A DNA stretch of 64,000 nt from Hyaloperonospora brassicae (taxonomy: Eukaryota > Oomycota > Peronosporomycetes > Peronosporales > Peronosporaceae), in assembly GCA_947650285.1 (NCBI GenBank), contig CANTFL010001372.1:620001-684000 (forward strand), in the 5' to 3' direction. This document shows, in pieces, positions 49,001 through 58,312 of this stretch. The first letter of the stretch is position 1; every line of letters begins with the position of its first letter. The notes beneath the pieces were generated by a model. That model was given only the letters and a program-made list of their open reading frames with translations, was not told the origin of the DNA and searched no databases. Position numbers and translations under genes: made by a program.

Positions 49001-51308
49001 AGCCATCAATCGACCGTCTCAAAGTCCAAATGTGATCGTTGCTTTCGTTCTGAGCGGAATTGGTCAGGAGCAGTTCTGCGTACAAATATGGTGACACTGA
49101 GGACGAAATCTGTTCAAGAATGTCCATCCAGCAAGGAACCAGATTCCAGCTGTGTCGGTGAAGAAGAATCTTAAGCGCATCAACACGGCCTTCTCGTGCA
49201 AACTGCTTTGCTGTCTTAGACACAGATGACGATCGGAACAGAGCATAAGTAGCTCCATCAACGAGGCCGTCAGCTGCTTCCGGCATCGTAGACAGGCCAT
49301 TTTCTTCGCACATTATCAAACGCAGGGTTTCAAGACGATAAATAAATCGCTGGAGATCTACTTTTTTGTGCAAGAGTTCATCAGCAACCTCATCGCCATT
49401 GTTCAAGCAGACCAAAGCATCCCACGCAAGATCAAGGATGTGTTTCATGTTCGTGAATGAGTCGTCGGCAATAAGATGCAGGCACTCATCAAGTACCCAG
49501 TCTTTGTCCGACATTGCTCGTAAATGATCCAATGCAGCCCGAAACTCACCGCGGTCTTCGCGCGGAAAACGTCCCTGTGGTTGCGTGGATATAAGCACAA
49601 GATCCTGAAGGTTTGGATCGATACAGGCTTTGCTATTGGTCGCAGTCTCTTCCAGTCGAGCTGCCGTCTTTCGATACCGCTTCCACATGCGGCGGTGAAT
49701 TTCATCTGCACTGACGCCATTTACATTCGCTTTCTGAAATGCCACCATTTCCAAAGCGTCTTCAAGTCTTTCTTCATTCATCAACAATTCAATAAATGGC
49801 TTCATATTCAAGGACTGAATCTCGTTTATAGTCCACACATTGCCGGTAAGGACAAATTCGACTGCAGTGAACGCACTATTGTTCTCGGCGCTGGACGTAG
49901 ATTTAATGACGTCAAAGGCGAGCGTGTGTTCAGCACAAGCCAAAACGCTCATTGCATGTCGATGGAATCGTACAGGAATAAACTCGAGGCTGGCGGACAG
50001 CCCCAAACTCTTATCCTTTTCTTCATCACCATTGGCTATAGTCTTTTCTTCGCAGTGGGTTTCAAATCTTGCGAAGATGACGCTATTGTTGGAAAGCATC
50101 AAGCCCACCAAATCTGACGTCAACCACACAACCGTCGCCACTGCGATTCCTTCCGTGCCGGCGATCGAACAACCCTGTACTTCTTGCCACTTCAGCACAT
50201 CCGCGCAAGCGTCAACTTTGCGAATAGCGATCCTGCCGAGGTCGTCCACCATGCTCACAAAGGTTCCGTTGGGTGCCAACGCCAAGTGGCGAACAAAACC
50301 TTGCAACGAACGGGTTTCCGACAAGTTGCTGTCTACATGCATCCCTACCAGACCGAAAAGCACACCTTTGACACGCGCTAGTAGTCCACTGCGCTCTACT
50401 GTCACCGCAGAATGAACCCTCAGCTCTTCTGTCTCGTTGTGACTCGCATCGTCATCAAACTGCTGGTTCCTGCCTTTTACAAGCAGCGTAAAATCCAGCA
50501 GCTCGCCAGGTTCGTTACTATCGGTGTCACTCCCCACTTTCCATACACTCAACGATGACGCCTGCTTTCTTACTAAATCCAAGCTCGGGTCACTAACTCC
50601 TCCGCTCACAACAAGTAAACAACTCGCGAGGTCGTAACACGCAGCAGTGATACCTGCATGCCACTGCGTAAGAGTCTTGACCGTTTTCATCGAAAACATT
50701 CCAATTGTGTCTTGTGACGCTGACTGTTCCATTGCGTGTAGTGCCAACTTGGCCAATCGCACATTCAATCTGAGCCAAACTCCGTCTTCGGACAGTACGA
50801 ATAGTGTCTTCCCACTCTGCGTCGGAAAAAAAACACTGACGATGTTCGTTGCAGGATTCCAATGCTTCCGAGTCAAGTAGTTTGATGGATCGACACGAAG
50901 AAGCTGCGAAGAGTCGGCAGGGGCCTTAGGAGACGCTGTACAGTCCAGCCACTGTGGACATGTAAAGACCCACATGATGCCGCCACTACCACCGCTAACG
51001 ACAAGAAACTTGAGGTCTGGACTCCAAACGATGCTCCAGTGATGACTTTCGCCACCCTCCGAAGCTCTTTCCTCGTCCAAGTCCACCACCAAATCGAAAA
51101 ATAGTTCGACTTTCTCCTCGTCGATACTTTCCGCCGTCTTAAACACGCCCAAACGAGCGCAGCGTCGCTCTGTGTGCGAGCAGAAGACCACCGCCACGTG
51201 TGCAGGGGACACTGCAAAAGCCACAACTGTGACATTGAGCGGGAGCGACGTCTCTGCGCCACGCACGAGCTCGCGCGCTGCGAGCAAAAGTGGCGGTGCA
51301 GTCGCCAT
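43068..51308 (-). CDS. NBAS: NBAS-like protein (beta-propeller plus Sec39 region)
   Basis: 2746 codons without an intron. The N-terminal 450 residues look like a WD40-type propeller (IVWSPDLKFLVVSGGSGGIMWV; KTLTQWHAGITAACYDLASC; LGRIAIRKVDACADVLKW). The rest is a long alpha-solenoid, with LDHLRAMSDKDWVLDECLHL matching the NBAS segment before its Sec39-like region. NBAS is the large subunit of the NRZ/Dsl1 tether for Golgi-to-ER vesicles at the ER and also affects nonsense-mediated decay in animals. Length is above the roughly 2370 of human NBAS, due to long linkers. A poly-Ser run (SSVSSSSSTASSSSAS, around 44960) is a likely disordered insert. Start ATG at 51308 (MATAPPLLLAARELV) is the first in the frame. 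Family assignment rests on partial similarity I recall, so it is less certain than its neighbours. Confidence 0.7.
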   Translation of the reverse strand: MATAPPLLLAARELVRGAETSLPLNVTVVAFAVSPAHVAVVFCSHTERRCARLGVFKTAESIDEEKVELFFDLVVDLDEERASEGGESHHWSIVWSPDLKFLVVSGGSGGIMWVFTCPQWLDCTASPKAPADSSQLLRVDPSNYLTRKHWNPATNIVSVFFPTQSGKTLFVLSEDGVWLRLNVRLAKLALHAMEQSASQDTIGMFSMKTVKTLTQWHAGITAACYDLASCLLVVSGGVSDPSLDLVRKQASSLSVWKVGSDTDSNEPGELLDFTLLVKGRNQQFDDDASHNETEELRVHSAVTVERSGLLARVKGVLFGLVGMHVDSNLSETRSLQGFVRHLALAPNGTFVSMVDDLGRIAIRKVDACADVLKWQEVQGCSIAGTEGIAVATVVWLTSDLVGLMLSNNSVIFARFETHCEEKTIANGDEEKDKSLGLSASLEFIPVRFHRHAMSVLACAEHTLAFDVIKSTSSAENNSAFTAVEFVLTGNVWTINEIQSLNMKPFIELLMNEERLEDALEMVAFQKANVNGVSADEIHRRMWKRYRKTAARLEETATNSKACIDPNLQDLVLISTQPQGRFPREDRGEFRAALDHLRAMSDKDWVLDECLHLIADDSFTNMKHILDLAWDALVCLNNGDEVADELLHKKVDLQRFIYRLETLRLIMCEENGLSTMPEAADGLVDGATYALFRSSSVSKTAKQFAREGRVDALKILLHRHSWNLVPCWMDILEQISSSVSPYLYAELLLTNSAQNESNDHIWTLRRSIDGLFQSDDGNDLVTSVALSEQNYHYDLTDEEQIRFNEYTSIDCDERNMAYYEWLRRRVLELDSRYGQLAFSYQLSRLASTCLSEWAPSGTKKPLEELFLQTERLYNCVHTFNLSACCLLPLDEWSTLSMHDQAMIVVGASDKELADDITLAIERLEKVFVTQRQDCRYALDDLMSRLAHTVSSKYSLPGLTLAAEIIKRSSPSIEPTKRWIQSDTQLIETALNVVYSVHLCKDFGGRAPIVGAKAYMQRHSVVVEQCWTIFQSLPIRKENDLPEIAQLQVAVDEMEGLLIAVDVLSKYGVATLPGQLKSQILANSDGATGECANVGLHDLIEEMSSFAFSGKVANDKENGYGSQWVEVLQDAAKLKEHAFGERLSQEMVLDIILKQLLASERVDVNSAQAVVKHWIASDVEAIERVLDNLFAATRAKLDCISGYSEGRSAIHTAASSCVSIARQLLSLPVWDGSDRAVRRTKEYYTEALSHEQDVADACELLDLLTHGTMKMSPPQLRTSQPEEDVLNIRLNTVYQVFASNPSNYKPSVRVKEWLGQRRVGELNDGTRTDSCTGPLFAIMHLAKLLHVETQKLNIWMKGAYAALYCIDYEVAYDLTMKVIANISAEADRIADCSGGGDQVTLLHLVSLVLDLVSASSFYSWTKKRNLCCALFSVSDMSSTGLFAHQATDLVLSWFEKVDAVCAILIDLGLSDADLEQRRLIDGKNPRSAESALLRELKIVVALLVGEKDDRRLILRLLQRGVRLAFVLSESVGSITNYDIRESVLTFLQQMVQICVQGAGELAPTSNGTESGDWRQYMELAFGYLYLLGEYSGDYGSFEAFCVKEVLSPLFVDPAGPKSSTTSSSDTLQKHEIVVRGLHDFYLLQAAQANEVTITSDLGALSSRSECLTTLPFSYETTQMAASFVEFSGDRTLDNSTDSAAMRSKPRLLSPEHRNVTYLSLAQRCQEWLVSQKKSQEFEQMTLLLGTKFDTECFLQDESYRKKQIMSLATKKEHFHLSKQLATKYGIDEYECLLAYIKCACLFPSHSCQAGRREQLDETFSIDRIDILGEALQRPIDFGDFLLQSDTGGDPGLYDMIDGTDHVGVLFVLRMILECSKRSCGESVERMSPHEYSLFPLPKGSIDKISLLFMCFKKLKSIRDSLDVLDVNLKLIGTASTTKELLTPVTDPEAMTTSRKVAVEAVRPLLTGKTVKVATKILRRLYNVTPSAMVMIYINDLLMSKWKEDGTAATSDAQLSDVAFRAYEACVPCLSVLSNEHLMVFHHMFLNGSKGKHPLDLVTHLDLTKEFYGQRLIGLQHFGGLLTPEKRVDFVTDTLSVFQSKYNSWQLFGPRSSVSSSSSTASSSSASWDPTQYKRKEQELSYLERELAENMCHFLLEKIGKSGLTFAASESAIDMSKILEPVTAAFKAWFAVDPLQQATNEDSFCNTTLMELCHHVTSVDLSSLIMELALRAGGSTMSEDTAATVIAESYKTAVTNLVNRHVDPTCDEQKRCDRWVERLVWTWITGASVPSSSEEVELRDHLRATLAISRDEKSKAHALYMHAVMLFSQSPSALLKEIGSARQSEMYSPSDGNEGSSKSLVAVVRQTVLSQWEQLIRQKEDQRKWSEAAILSHVLQSCEFARINSAKLATCHLGLQVKAVWSALLMEHEMDRFEPQRVFSIPSHDMPTHFAAVFEELLSFVEAHSGDGNAEAMHFAEQATVALSNLLVRRSNVQGDSAQCSDSAWRNEQRVAMQARTRAQFQVGAAVERPTTSQKDVALCWSALFARGIWGTHLLDWYTAHAYAELSSEAEGTEAVVLTHWEASKTDVAVQLLLMCPFDELRSKHVDRLLHSVQQLPRDSPSWSAVMELALLRFDVAELIQHGLYSSVVAFLLQDVNREPVRWTSSGAYVVCALVMQGEYAAAGRLTCALRHAHPLLWDVENARLLLSSYLRTLASLPMRHSAIDDTDQSHVQHEVYVKTSRHLAKALD

Positions 51309-51406
51309 GTGCTGTCAACGTGTCCAAAGAAAAACTGAGGATCATCTGAGACGTAGCTCGTCTCAGATCTGAGTCGACCCGATCCTGCGACGTGTGCCAC
51401 AACGCA

Positions 51407-52376
51407 ATGGCGACCACAGTGCTACGCACGCCACGCATGAGCTTCTTGCGACTGCAGGCGCCCATCCAGGAGCAGCTGCGTATCGAGGAAGCGCTCTTCC
51501 GTGCCGAGTCGCAGCGCAATTGGTTCATCTACAACGACAAGCACGAACCAGCCACGATCGTCATGGGCATCTCGGGCAAACCCGAGCAGCTACTGCATCA
51601 GGAGGCTGTCAGACGGTGCGTTGAGCCGGTCCTCGTGCTGCATTGCTAGCCACTGCTCGAGCGACGTGAAGACTGACGGGAGGCTGCTGTTGCTATTGTT
51701 GTTGCTACGGCTGCTGTGTTATCTAGCGACGGCATCCCGGTGCTCAAGCGCTTCAGTGGCGGTGGCACTGTAATTGTCGACCACAATACAGTCTTTACGA
51801 CGTTCATCTGTCGACAGGAAGACTTTCCACGGGTCAAGCCTTTTCCGCGAGAGATCATGGCGTGGTCACACGACTTTTTCTTGCCCTTTTTCTCGCGAGT
51901 GTGTCGCGATGACCTGGTGAGATTTCCGTGCCATATTTACAACGAGCTTTTACATAGCGGCTGGTGCTGATCATTCGTGTGACTCATCGACTCTTTGTGT
52001 CGCTGTGCAGAAGTTCTCGCTGCGAGAAGACGACTATGTGTTCAACGATCGCAAGTTTGGTGGCAATGCCCAGAGCCTATCAAGGGGCCGCTGGCTGCAC
52101 CACACTTCGTTCTTGTGGGACTTTGATCCAAAGAACATGGAGTATCTAACTCATCCAGCTCGACAGCCAAAGTACCGTCAGCAGCGCAGCCACCTCGAGT
52201 TCCTGTGCCCGCTAAAAGATATGCTGAAAACGGAATGCGCGAATCGCGAGAAGTTCCGAAACGAGCTTCGCGCGGAGCTTGCACGCAACTTTGAGATTGA
52301 AGATGTGGCGCTGGCGGATATTGCACCCATCCTGGAGAAAGAGCATCGCAAGTCTACTCACTTTGTACATCCCTAG
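51407..52376 (+). CDS. Lipoate-protein ligase/lipoyltransferase-like enzyme (BPL/LPL fold)
   Basis: Three exons: 51407-51615, 51727-51916 and 52011-52376, with GTGCGT...ATCTAG and GTGAGA...GTGCAG introns of 111 and 94 bp. About 254 residues. Motifs of the LplA catalytic fold: YNDKHEPATIVMGISGKPEQ (the GRxQN-type region, here GISGK), PVLKRFSGGGTVIVDHNTV (the RRxSGGGxVxxD loop that binds the lipoyl/octanoyl adenylate), and RKFGGNAQSLSRGRWLHHTS (catalytic-Lys region). This family transfers lipoyl groups to E2 and H proteins, usually in mitochondria. The N-terminus (MATTVLRTPRMSFLRLQ) is basic and could be a targeting peptide. Oomycete members with this GGNAQ form may be a subgroup with other substrates. 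The gene is divergent from the NBAS-like gene with about 98 bp between starts. Confidence 0.82.
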
Positions 52377-52546
52377 ACTGTAAACTGTGTACGGTGGACT
52401 GGTGGACACTAGTGCGCTGGGCCGTCCATGTTTGGGAAAGCACATAGTGGCCGTATCGTCATAAAACGATGATGTCACATGAACCTGCACGTGGTAAAAG
52501 CACGTGGCTCTACTTTGGGCCGCTACAACATCCCTGGGCTAGCGTC

Positions 52547-53159
52547 TTAATTGTCGGACGAGATGAGACCTAGATAGTCGTCTTTAATCGTGCCAATGGC
52601 GTTCTATGCGACACGCACAAAAACAGGAGCACAACCACCGTCAGCAGCCAGCCACTCATCTCGTCGTTTGCATTGCACTTACAATCTCTGTCACGTCGAC
52701 GCTCACGCCCATGATCTTGAGCCGCACGCCACAGCCTTTTCGGATTTCCACCTCCCGATCATCCGAGATCCACGCGTTGCTCTCGTGGTCGTAGCCATTG
52801 TTCAAGTCCGTGGGCATCGCGTGTCTCGACACAAAAACTTGCAACGGACCCACGTCCGCAAAGAAACCCAGTTGGTTCACGACTGTCACCACAGCGTCCA
52901 GTACTTGGTTCTTGAACGGGCGGAAGAGAATAGCCCGGTAGCGGATATTGAAGCACACAAAGCCCGAGTTGTCCTGGATCACGCCTTTGCCAATGTCTTC
53001 GTCGCGCACTTCCGTGACTGTTATGACGTAGCCGTACTTCCCCATTGAAGTCCCTTCGACCTCTTCGATGAGGCGCAGACGGATGATGTCGTGCAGTTTC
53101 GGCCCAAAGTGCATCGGATGAAGCAGCAGGTCGCGCGAGAGCTGCTTCAGGAAGAACAT
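52547..53159 (-). CDS. RPB7: RNA polymerase II subunit RPB7
   Basis: Exon 1 is 53159-52683 (MFFLKQLSRDLLLHPMHFGP...) and exon 2 is 52603-52547, separated by a 79-bp GTAAGT...GCATAG intron in phase 0. Splicing replaces a false end with AIGTIKDDYLGLISSDN and TAA, matching the conserved C-terminus. 177 residues. An N-terminal RNP-like domain (EVEGTSMGKYGYVITVTEV) and a C-terminal OB/S1 domain (PFKNQVLDAVVTVVNQLGFFADVGPLQVFVSRH) are both complete. With RPB4 it forms the stalk that binds emerging RNA. The ORF opens further upstream, but Met 53159 matches the family start. Confidence 0.93.
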
Positions 53160-53948
53160 TTGTTGTGGTCGTGGGCTTAATCTGGGTGAATTGTTGCTTT
53201 GGTCTGGAATGAAGAAGTCCAAGTTTACTCCAACCCTTCGCGCACAAATTTATATCTCTTAAGCGCAAGATAATAGGCCCAATATGGATCTATATTTGGA
53301 TGTACCATATATATAAATGTGCCCGATTATTACACGAGTTGAGAAGAAATCAACATTTTGAAGTAAAATAGTCATAATCTCAGATATGAATAACTAGTTC
53401 CGAAAAATCCTTAAATTTGCCCTTTTAAAAAAGTAAGTGCACTACATACTATTGTTCTTCTTATAGTGCATGATATATCTAGTAATTGATTCTCGTCTGG
53501 TACGGTCTAACAAAAAGTATGATCTAAATATCTGTTTAATTTAAAAAAGTGTAAAACAGTACTACGGGACACAAAAACAAATGTGAGCAAATAAAAAGGG
53601 AAAGATTATATGCACGCCCACGAAAAAACTCAATGTACGCCTATTTAAAAACACCATACCATGAAATCTCCGACCTCCGACACGCTCCGACCGGGACAAA
53701 GCCAGTACGAAATTTATGTAATAGTGTGCAATTTTGTGTGCACTTTTGTGCTAGCAATGATAAGTGGACAGGGGGCTTAAAATATGATTGAATGAGGCAA
53801 ATTGATTTTCCTTGTGTGCGTGTTCGAAAGTTAAATATTACGTGCTGATCTGCTTCACTACATCGTAAATCGTGCCAACGTGTCAATTTACCACGACACG
53901 TGGACTGTGAACGAGTTGTAAATGATATGGCTTCAATGTATATGCACG
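53160..53948. other. AT-rich intergenic region
   Basis: A sharp drop in GC after the RPB7 start. No ORF with coding character. It marks the boundary between the gene block and the transposon-rich right end. Confidence 0.5.
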
Positions 53949-54257
53949 TGCACCCGTGTCCATTGTACTGATAAGCGCGTTATTAACTGCGCTTTGATCG
54001 TTATGTTGAATTCAATGACAGGTAAGCAGCTACATGGTGGACTACATGCCACCCGTGTGCTACCCGGATGACATGTTCCCCGTGCGTAAATGGTGCACAA
54101 CGCGTTTGCCGCGCTCGTGCACCCGTGTCCATGTGTATTTATACGCGCGTTATTGACTGCGCATTGATCGTTATGTTGTATTCAATGACAGGTAAGCAGC
54201 TACATGGTGGACTACATGCCGCCCGTGTGCTACCCAGATGACATGTTCCCCGTGCGT
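53949..54257. repeat. Tandem direct repeat, two units, 169-bp period
   Basis: 53949-54087 and 54118-54257 both run from TGCACCCGTGTCC to CCCCGTGCGT with few differences. Each contains GACAGGTAAGCAGCTACATGG and a short open stretch translating as MVDYMPPVCYPDDMFPV that is kept in both units. Origin unknown. Confidence 0.75.
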
Positions 54258-54786
54258 TAAGGTGTACATCGTGATACGATATTGTCACGTCCAAGAACAT
54301 TTTGAGCGATCTGACCTCGACGATAAAGGGTAAAATGGATTGTTGTACTATGATGTATATATGCTGTATCATGAGAGTAAGGACGAGCTAAAGTGTCTCG
54401 CCGATCTTGTTAATATGTACTTGTTGTATTTCTCCTTCTTTATTGCGAAATCACTCAGCATAGATACAATGGCGTGAAGACCATCCTCTATGGGTACTGC
54501 GGGTTGACTATCTATCCGATGATGTTTGTAGTATGCGCAGGTGCTAGATCTACAATTCGCCCGGCGGCTTGCAGTTGTCTGTATCGTTGAATGTGTTTGC
54601 TTAGATGACCAGCTCTGTGTAGCTTGCGCATGGACTTAAGGACGTTTTATGCTCCGCGGGCCTTGATGTTGTGCTCGCCAAGAAACGAAGGAAACTGCAT
54701 TTCAGCGACATCGCCTAATTCCAACACATTGTCTCGATACTGCGGAGACTTCTCATCAAGCATGAAGCCATCAGCAAGAAACAGTT
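54258..54786. other. Gap without recognisable gene
   Basis: AT-rich sequence left of the Crypton-like element. I see only short ORFs. Confidence 0.4.
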
Positions 54787-56540
54787 TCATGAATGCAACA
54801 ACAAGTTTGGCGGTGGATTTCGTGTGCTTGCTCGAGCTATCAAACGATCCCAGAGGCGGGTTTCCTGGGTATAACAACAAAACCAGACGTCCTTCAGGTT
54901 TTTTGACGAGCTCGTTCGGCGACGTTTGGCTGGTGGTTCTTTGTCTTTACCCTCACTTCTTTCATGTGAAGATTTTGGTTGTGTTTTGTTATAGACATCA
55001 GCTTCAATCATCGAGACGCGAGATTCGAGCTTTTGGTTGACCTTGATTAACTGTTCAATCAATGAAGCTTGACGAAGATATATTGGATGCTTTGTGATGT
55101 CAATCGTGCTGTCTGAAGCCTTGATGGGATTCGGTGGCACATTTGTCTTCGTGTAGCAGGTTTGATGTGAATACCAAGCTAGAAGTTTGCTGACGGAGTA
55201 ACCTTGCTGGATTACACATGCTTCCGAACGTGTGACTACAAGTCCGTCTCTCTTTAGCTGCTTCAACGATGGATAATGAATCAGCACGTAGGTGATAAGC
55301 GTTTCAATCACTCTTTCGCTCACGTTGTATTTTGTAGTCTTGAGCCCTTGAGATGCATTGAAGAGCGCTGTCGCAACAGTGTGTATTTTTGTCTGCGTAC
55401 CGGAGTCGAAGATATCAAGTGATAGAATAGATACGTCGGTATCGAGGTGTCGCCCACTCAAGACCCGGGCAACCTTATGGTATTCGGAAGCCGTATTAAA
55501 AACGTACGCGTAGGCTTTGTTTGCCGCTGTCATATTCCAGGCGCCTCGGTCGAAGATCCACTGTACACACAATCCAGCCCCATTTGCATGCTGCGCCCCT
55601 CCGCGCCGAAAAGCGTGAGATGTCAAGCGCTCGAATACTTCAGCTTTTACAGCGACCCGATCAAGAACACGGTGGACGTAGCTGTGTACACCAGGAGCAT
55701 TATCTGTGATGTTCTCCTTCTTAACAGCGGTGGATAATATTTTTTATGTGAAGACACCTCAGCCTCTGGATGATCGAGCAAATCGATGAGCGGAGTTGCT
55801 GGAGCTAATATGGACTGTGAGATAGCCATCTACTCAGGAAGTTGAATCAGCACGGATATAGTTGGCGTTGAGTGGGTCACGAGGGCGAGAGCTGTGGCAA
55901 GCAGAGGACATGAGGTGAAGTCTTCGTCAGGAAAAAGTGAAAGACCTTGCTCTTCATAGGTTTTAGTTCGTATAAATCAGACGAAGAATATGTCGCCCAA
56001 GCCGAGAGACAGGTTTGCCTTCCGCTGCATTGTAAGGTCCGATGCACGCCCAAAGAGGTACCAAAGCAAACACAACAGCGCCGCATCTTGGTAGTCAGCA
56101 CTAGTAACCGCAGTTGAATACAAGTATTCCATCATTTTCTTTAGAGCAGACTTTGTGCATGCTGGGGCCTTGTTTACAAACGACCCTGACTCACGCTTCA
56201 TGCAATGGCGTTCTAGTGTCTGTCCTTTCTTGAGCAAATTCTTTTCAACCACTGCTCGATGCTGTGGGAACTGCTCCAGCAGCCAATTCTTGGATTGTCA
56301 CAAGTACTGCATGACCGAGTGTCGAGCTAAGAGCTGTCCCTTTCGGCTTTCCTTGAACGCGAGATACATTCCAAACTTGTCCATCACAGCTTCTAGTGCG
56401 AGAGGTGCCCTCTCGCGCTGCATGCACTGTTGCAGGTACTCCCAAGTAACCTACTCCTGCTCGAGGAACTTTAAAAATGAGCGCGCTGCGTTCTCACGGG
56501 CACGCTTTGTGTTGGTAGGTGCTAGGTCGGTCAGACTCAT
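54787..56540 (-). pseudogene. Crypton-like tyrosine recombinase, decayed
   Basis: Reads from ATG 56540 (MSLTDLAPTNTKRARENAAR) toward lower coordinates. An N-terminal helical region is broken by TAG and TGA. Next comes the recombinase region with the first catalytic Arg in LLCLLWYLFGRASDL (near 56050), then ELKP/TKT and EQGLSLFPD-like text in a shifted frame. The HAFRRGGAQHANG box (HxxR, near 55620) follows, and the nucleophile Tyr region NKAYAYVFNT near 55510. The C-terminal part (55626-54787) is open and ends with a predicted coiled coil ([20 protein letters not shown]). Order R...HxxR...Y is that of tyrosine recombinases. The HAFRRGG context is typical of oomycete Cryptons. At least two stops and one frameshift make it non-functional. 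Confidence 0.8.
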
Positions 56541-57456
56541 CCTCGGTGGAGATGTTAAAGCTTGGATGTTGTTTGTAAAATATGCGATTGAGTTACCTTT
56601 TGTCGGAGATGTCGGAGCTTAAGTGTTATTTTGAAAATATGCGAATAACTTGGTGTTTGTATAGTGATAATCATAACAGCACTGTTCTCTCCGACCTGAT
56701 ACGTCGGAGAGATAGCTGAGAGAGCTGTAATTGTCCATCTGCTCTCTGATTGGATATAATTTTGCCTTTGTGCAAGTTGACTCCTTAAAAAAGAGTTTTA
56801 TATCACTAGGCTCACACTATTGGTCAATACATTCAATATGTTCTTCAAGTGCGGTCGGAGATTTAATGTTATTTATCCATAAATGATTGTTGTTCAATGT
56901 ACGCCCAGAAAATTAAAAGTTTACGCCTTTTGAAATGGAACCGCTAAAGAGCCTTTAGCTTTCGAAAATAAGCCTTCACCCCATACATTATACCAACTTT
57001 TGTATTTGAAGGTCTCTAAATTCTAAAACTAAATTGATGCTCGATTTCGCTTTTGATCCTAAATTTTTCACGGTCGATCTCTACGATACATTTCCATCGT
57101 TACACGAAGCAGAAGAATAAATGACCTGCGACACAGCGCAACACAGTGCGCACTAGGCGAAGCGGGCTTTACTGCGTGGTATCTTTTCATGATCGTTCTC
57201 AAGAGCGCGAAAGGGAGTGAAAGACCACTCTAGTTTCAGCGCTTTTTATTTTGGCTAACGAAACAGCTAGGATTGTGCTATACCATCAATCCTTCTCCCG
57301 CTTGTCAGGCGTTACCGTCGCTCGTACCGTCGTCGCTCGTGCTTCTGCTACTTTCCGGACTCTTGCTGCATAATGCCGCCGATTTTATCTCCCTATTCAT
57401 GATCAGCTACTGGTTGCCTTCATGTAAACGCGACTGGAAGCTGTTCGCCACCGACC
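56541..57456. other. AT-rich gap
   Basis: No coding signal. It ends at the target-site duplication of the hAT element (CACCGACC, 57449-57456). Confidence 0.5.
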
Positions 57457-57586
57457 TAGGGCTGGGCAAATCGAATATTTGAAATCTAATATTCGAGACC
57501 TCTATTTAAATCGAACAATTCGATTGTCGAATATTCGAGTGGTCTAGTCGAACATTAGTTCGATAAGCGACGGTCACTCCCCAATT

Positions 57587-58263
57587 TGAGCTCTTCGACC
57601 TACAACGGTAAGAGGTGAAGATGTCATGAGATGCCTTAGCTTCTATGTGCGTGCTACGGGAGGCTACGCAGCGTGCAACCCGAAAGTAAAGCAATTTCCG
57701 GTATCCCGCAAAACAAGGAAGTGACAGAGATTGATGTCCCCGTGCCAATGTTCGTTTCTACTCACGAAGTGCCTCACCTCGCGCCGACCCGTTCGCTGTG
57801 TGAACAGGTCGTTTATGCATAGCAAGCACCAGGACAAGATATTTTTTGTCGTGTGGTGCGCCAGGGAAGTCTGCTCTAGTTGTGCAATGGTATAGGCGTA
57901 GAGAGCAGAGCAAGTCGATCACCACGGAAGCGGTCAGGAATCACGTCAAGATGGCACGCTAGGACTTCCGAAGTGGATCAGGCCTCCTAGCCATGCGTCA
58001 TCTACCTCCTGAAGCGGATGCAAGTGCGACGCGCAGTCCAGCTATCCGGCAAAGAGTGCACACAAAGTTTGAATATCGGATTTGGTCAGCAGTAATTATC
58101 ACGTGCCTTTCGAGTGTGTTCCCCGTGACTTCTGTAGTACAAAACAAGAAGAACGAGGAACGTGGAAGGAAAATGTTCGTGTCGTGGTAGATGACACAGG
58201 TGGTTTTCACTCTACGTTTGTCTTAAAAGAGATAAATAGCTCTAATATAGACGATCTAACCTC
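57587..58263. repeat. Dispersed repeat X, copy 2 (inside hAT)
   Basis: Related to 35931-36719. Nested between the hAT left terminus and the transposase stop, so it is either a later insertion or part of this hAT lineage. Confidence 0.6.
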
Positions 58264-58312
58264 ATGATAAGCGAATCTTGAAGCTACTACCAATGTATTC
58301 ATTTTTAGCGTA

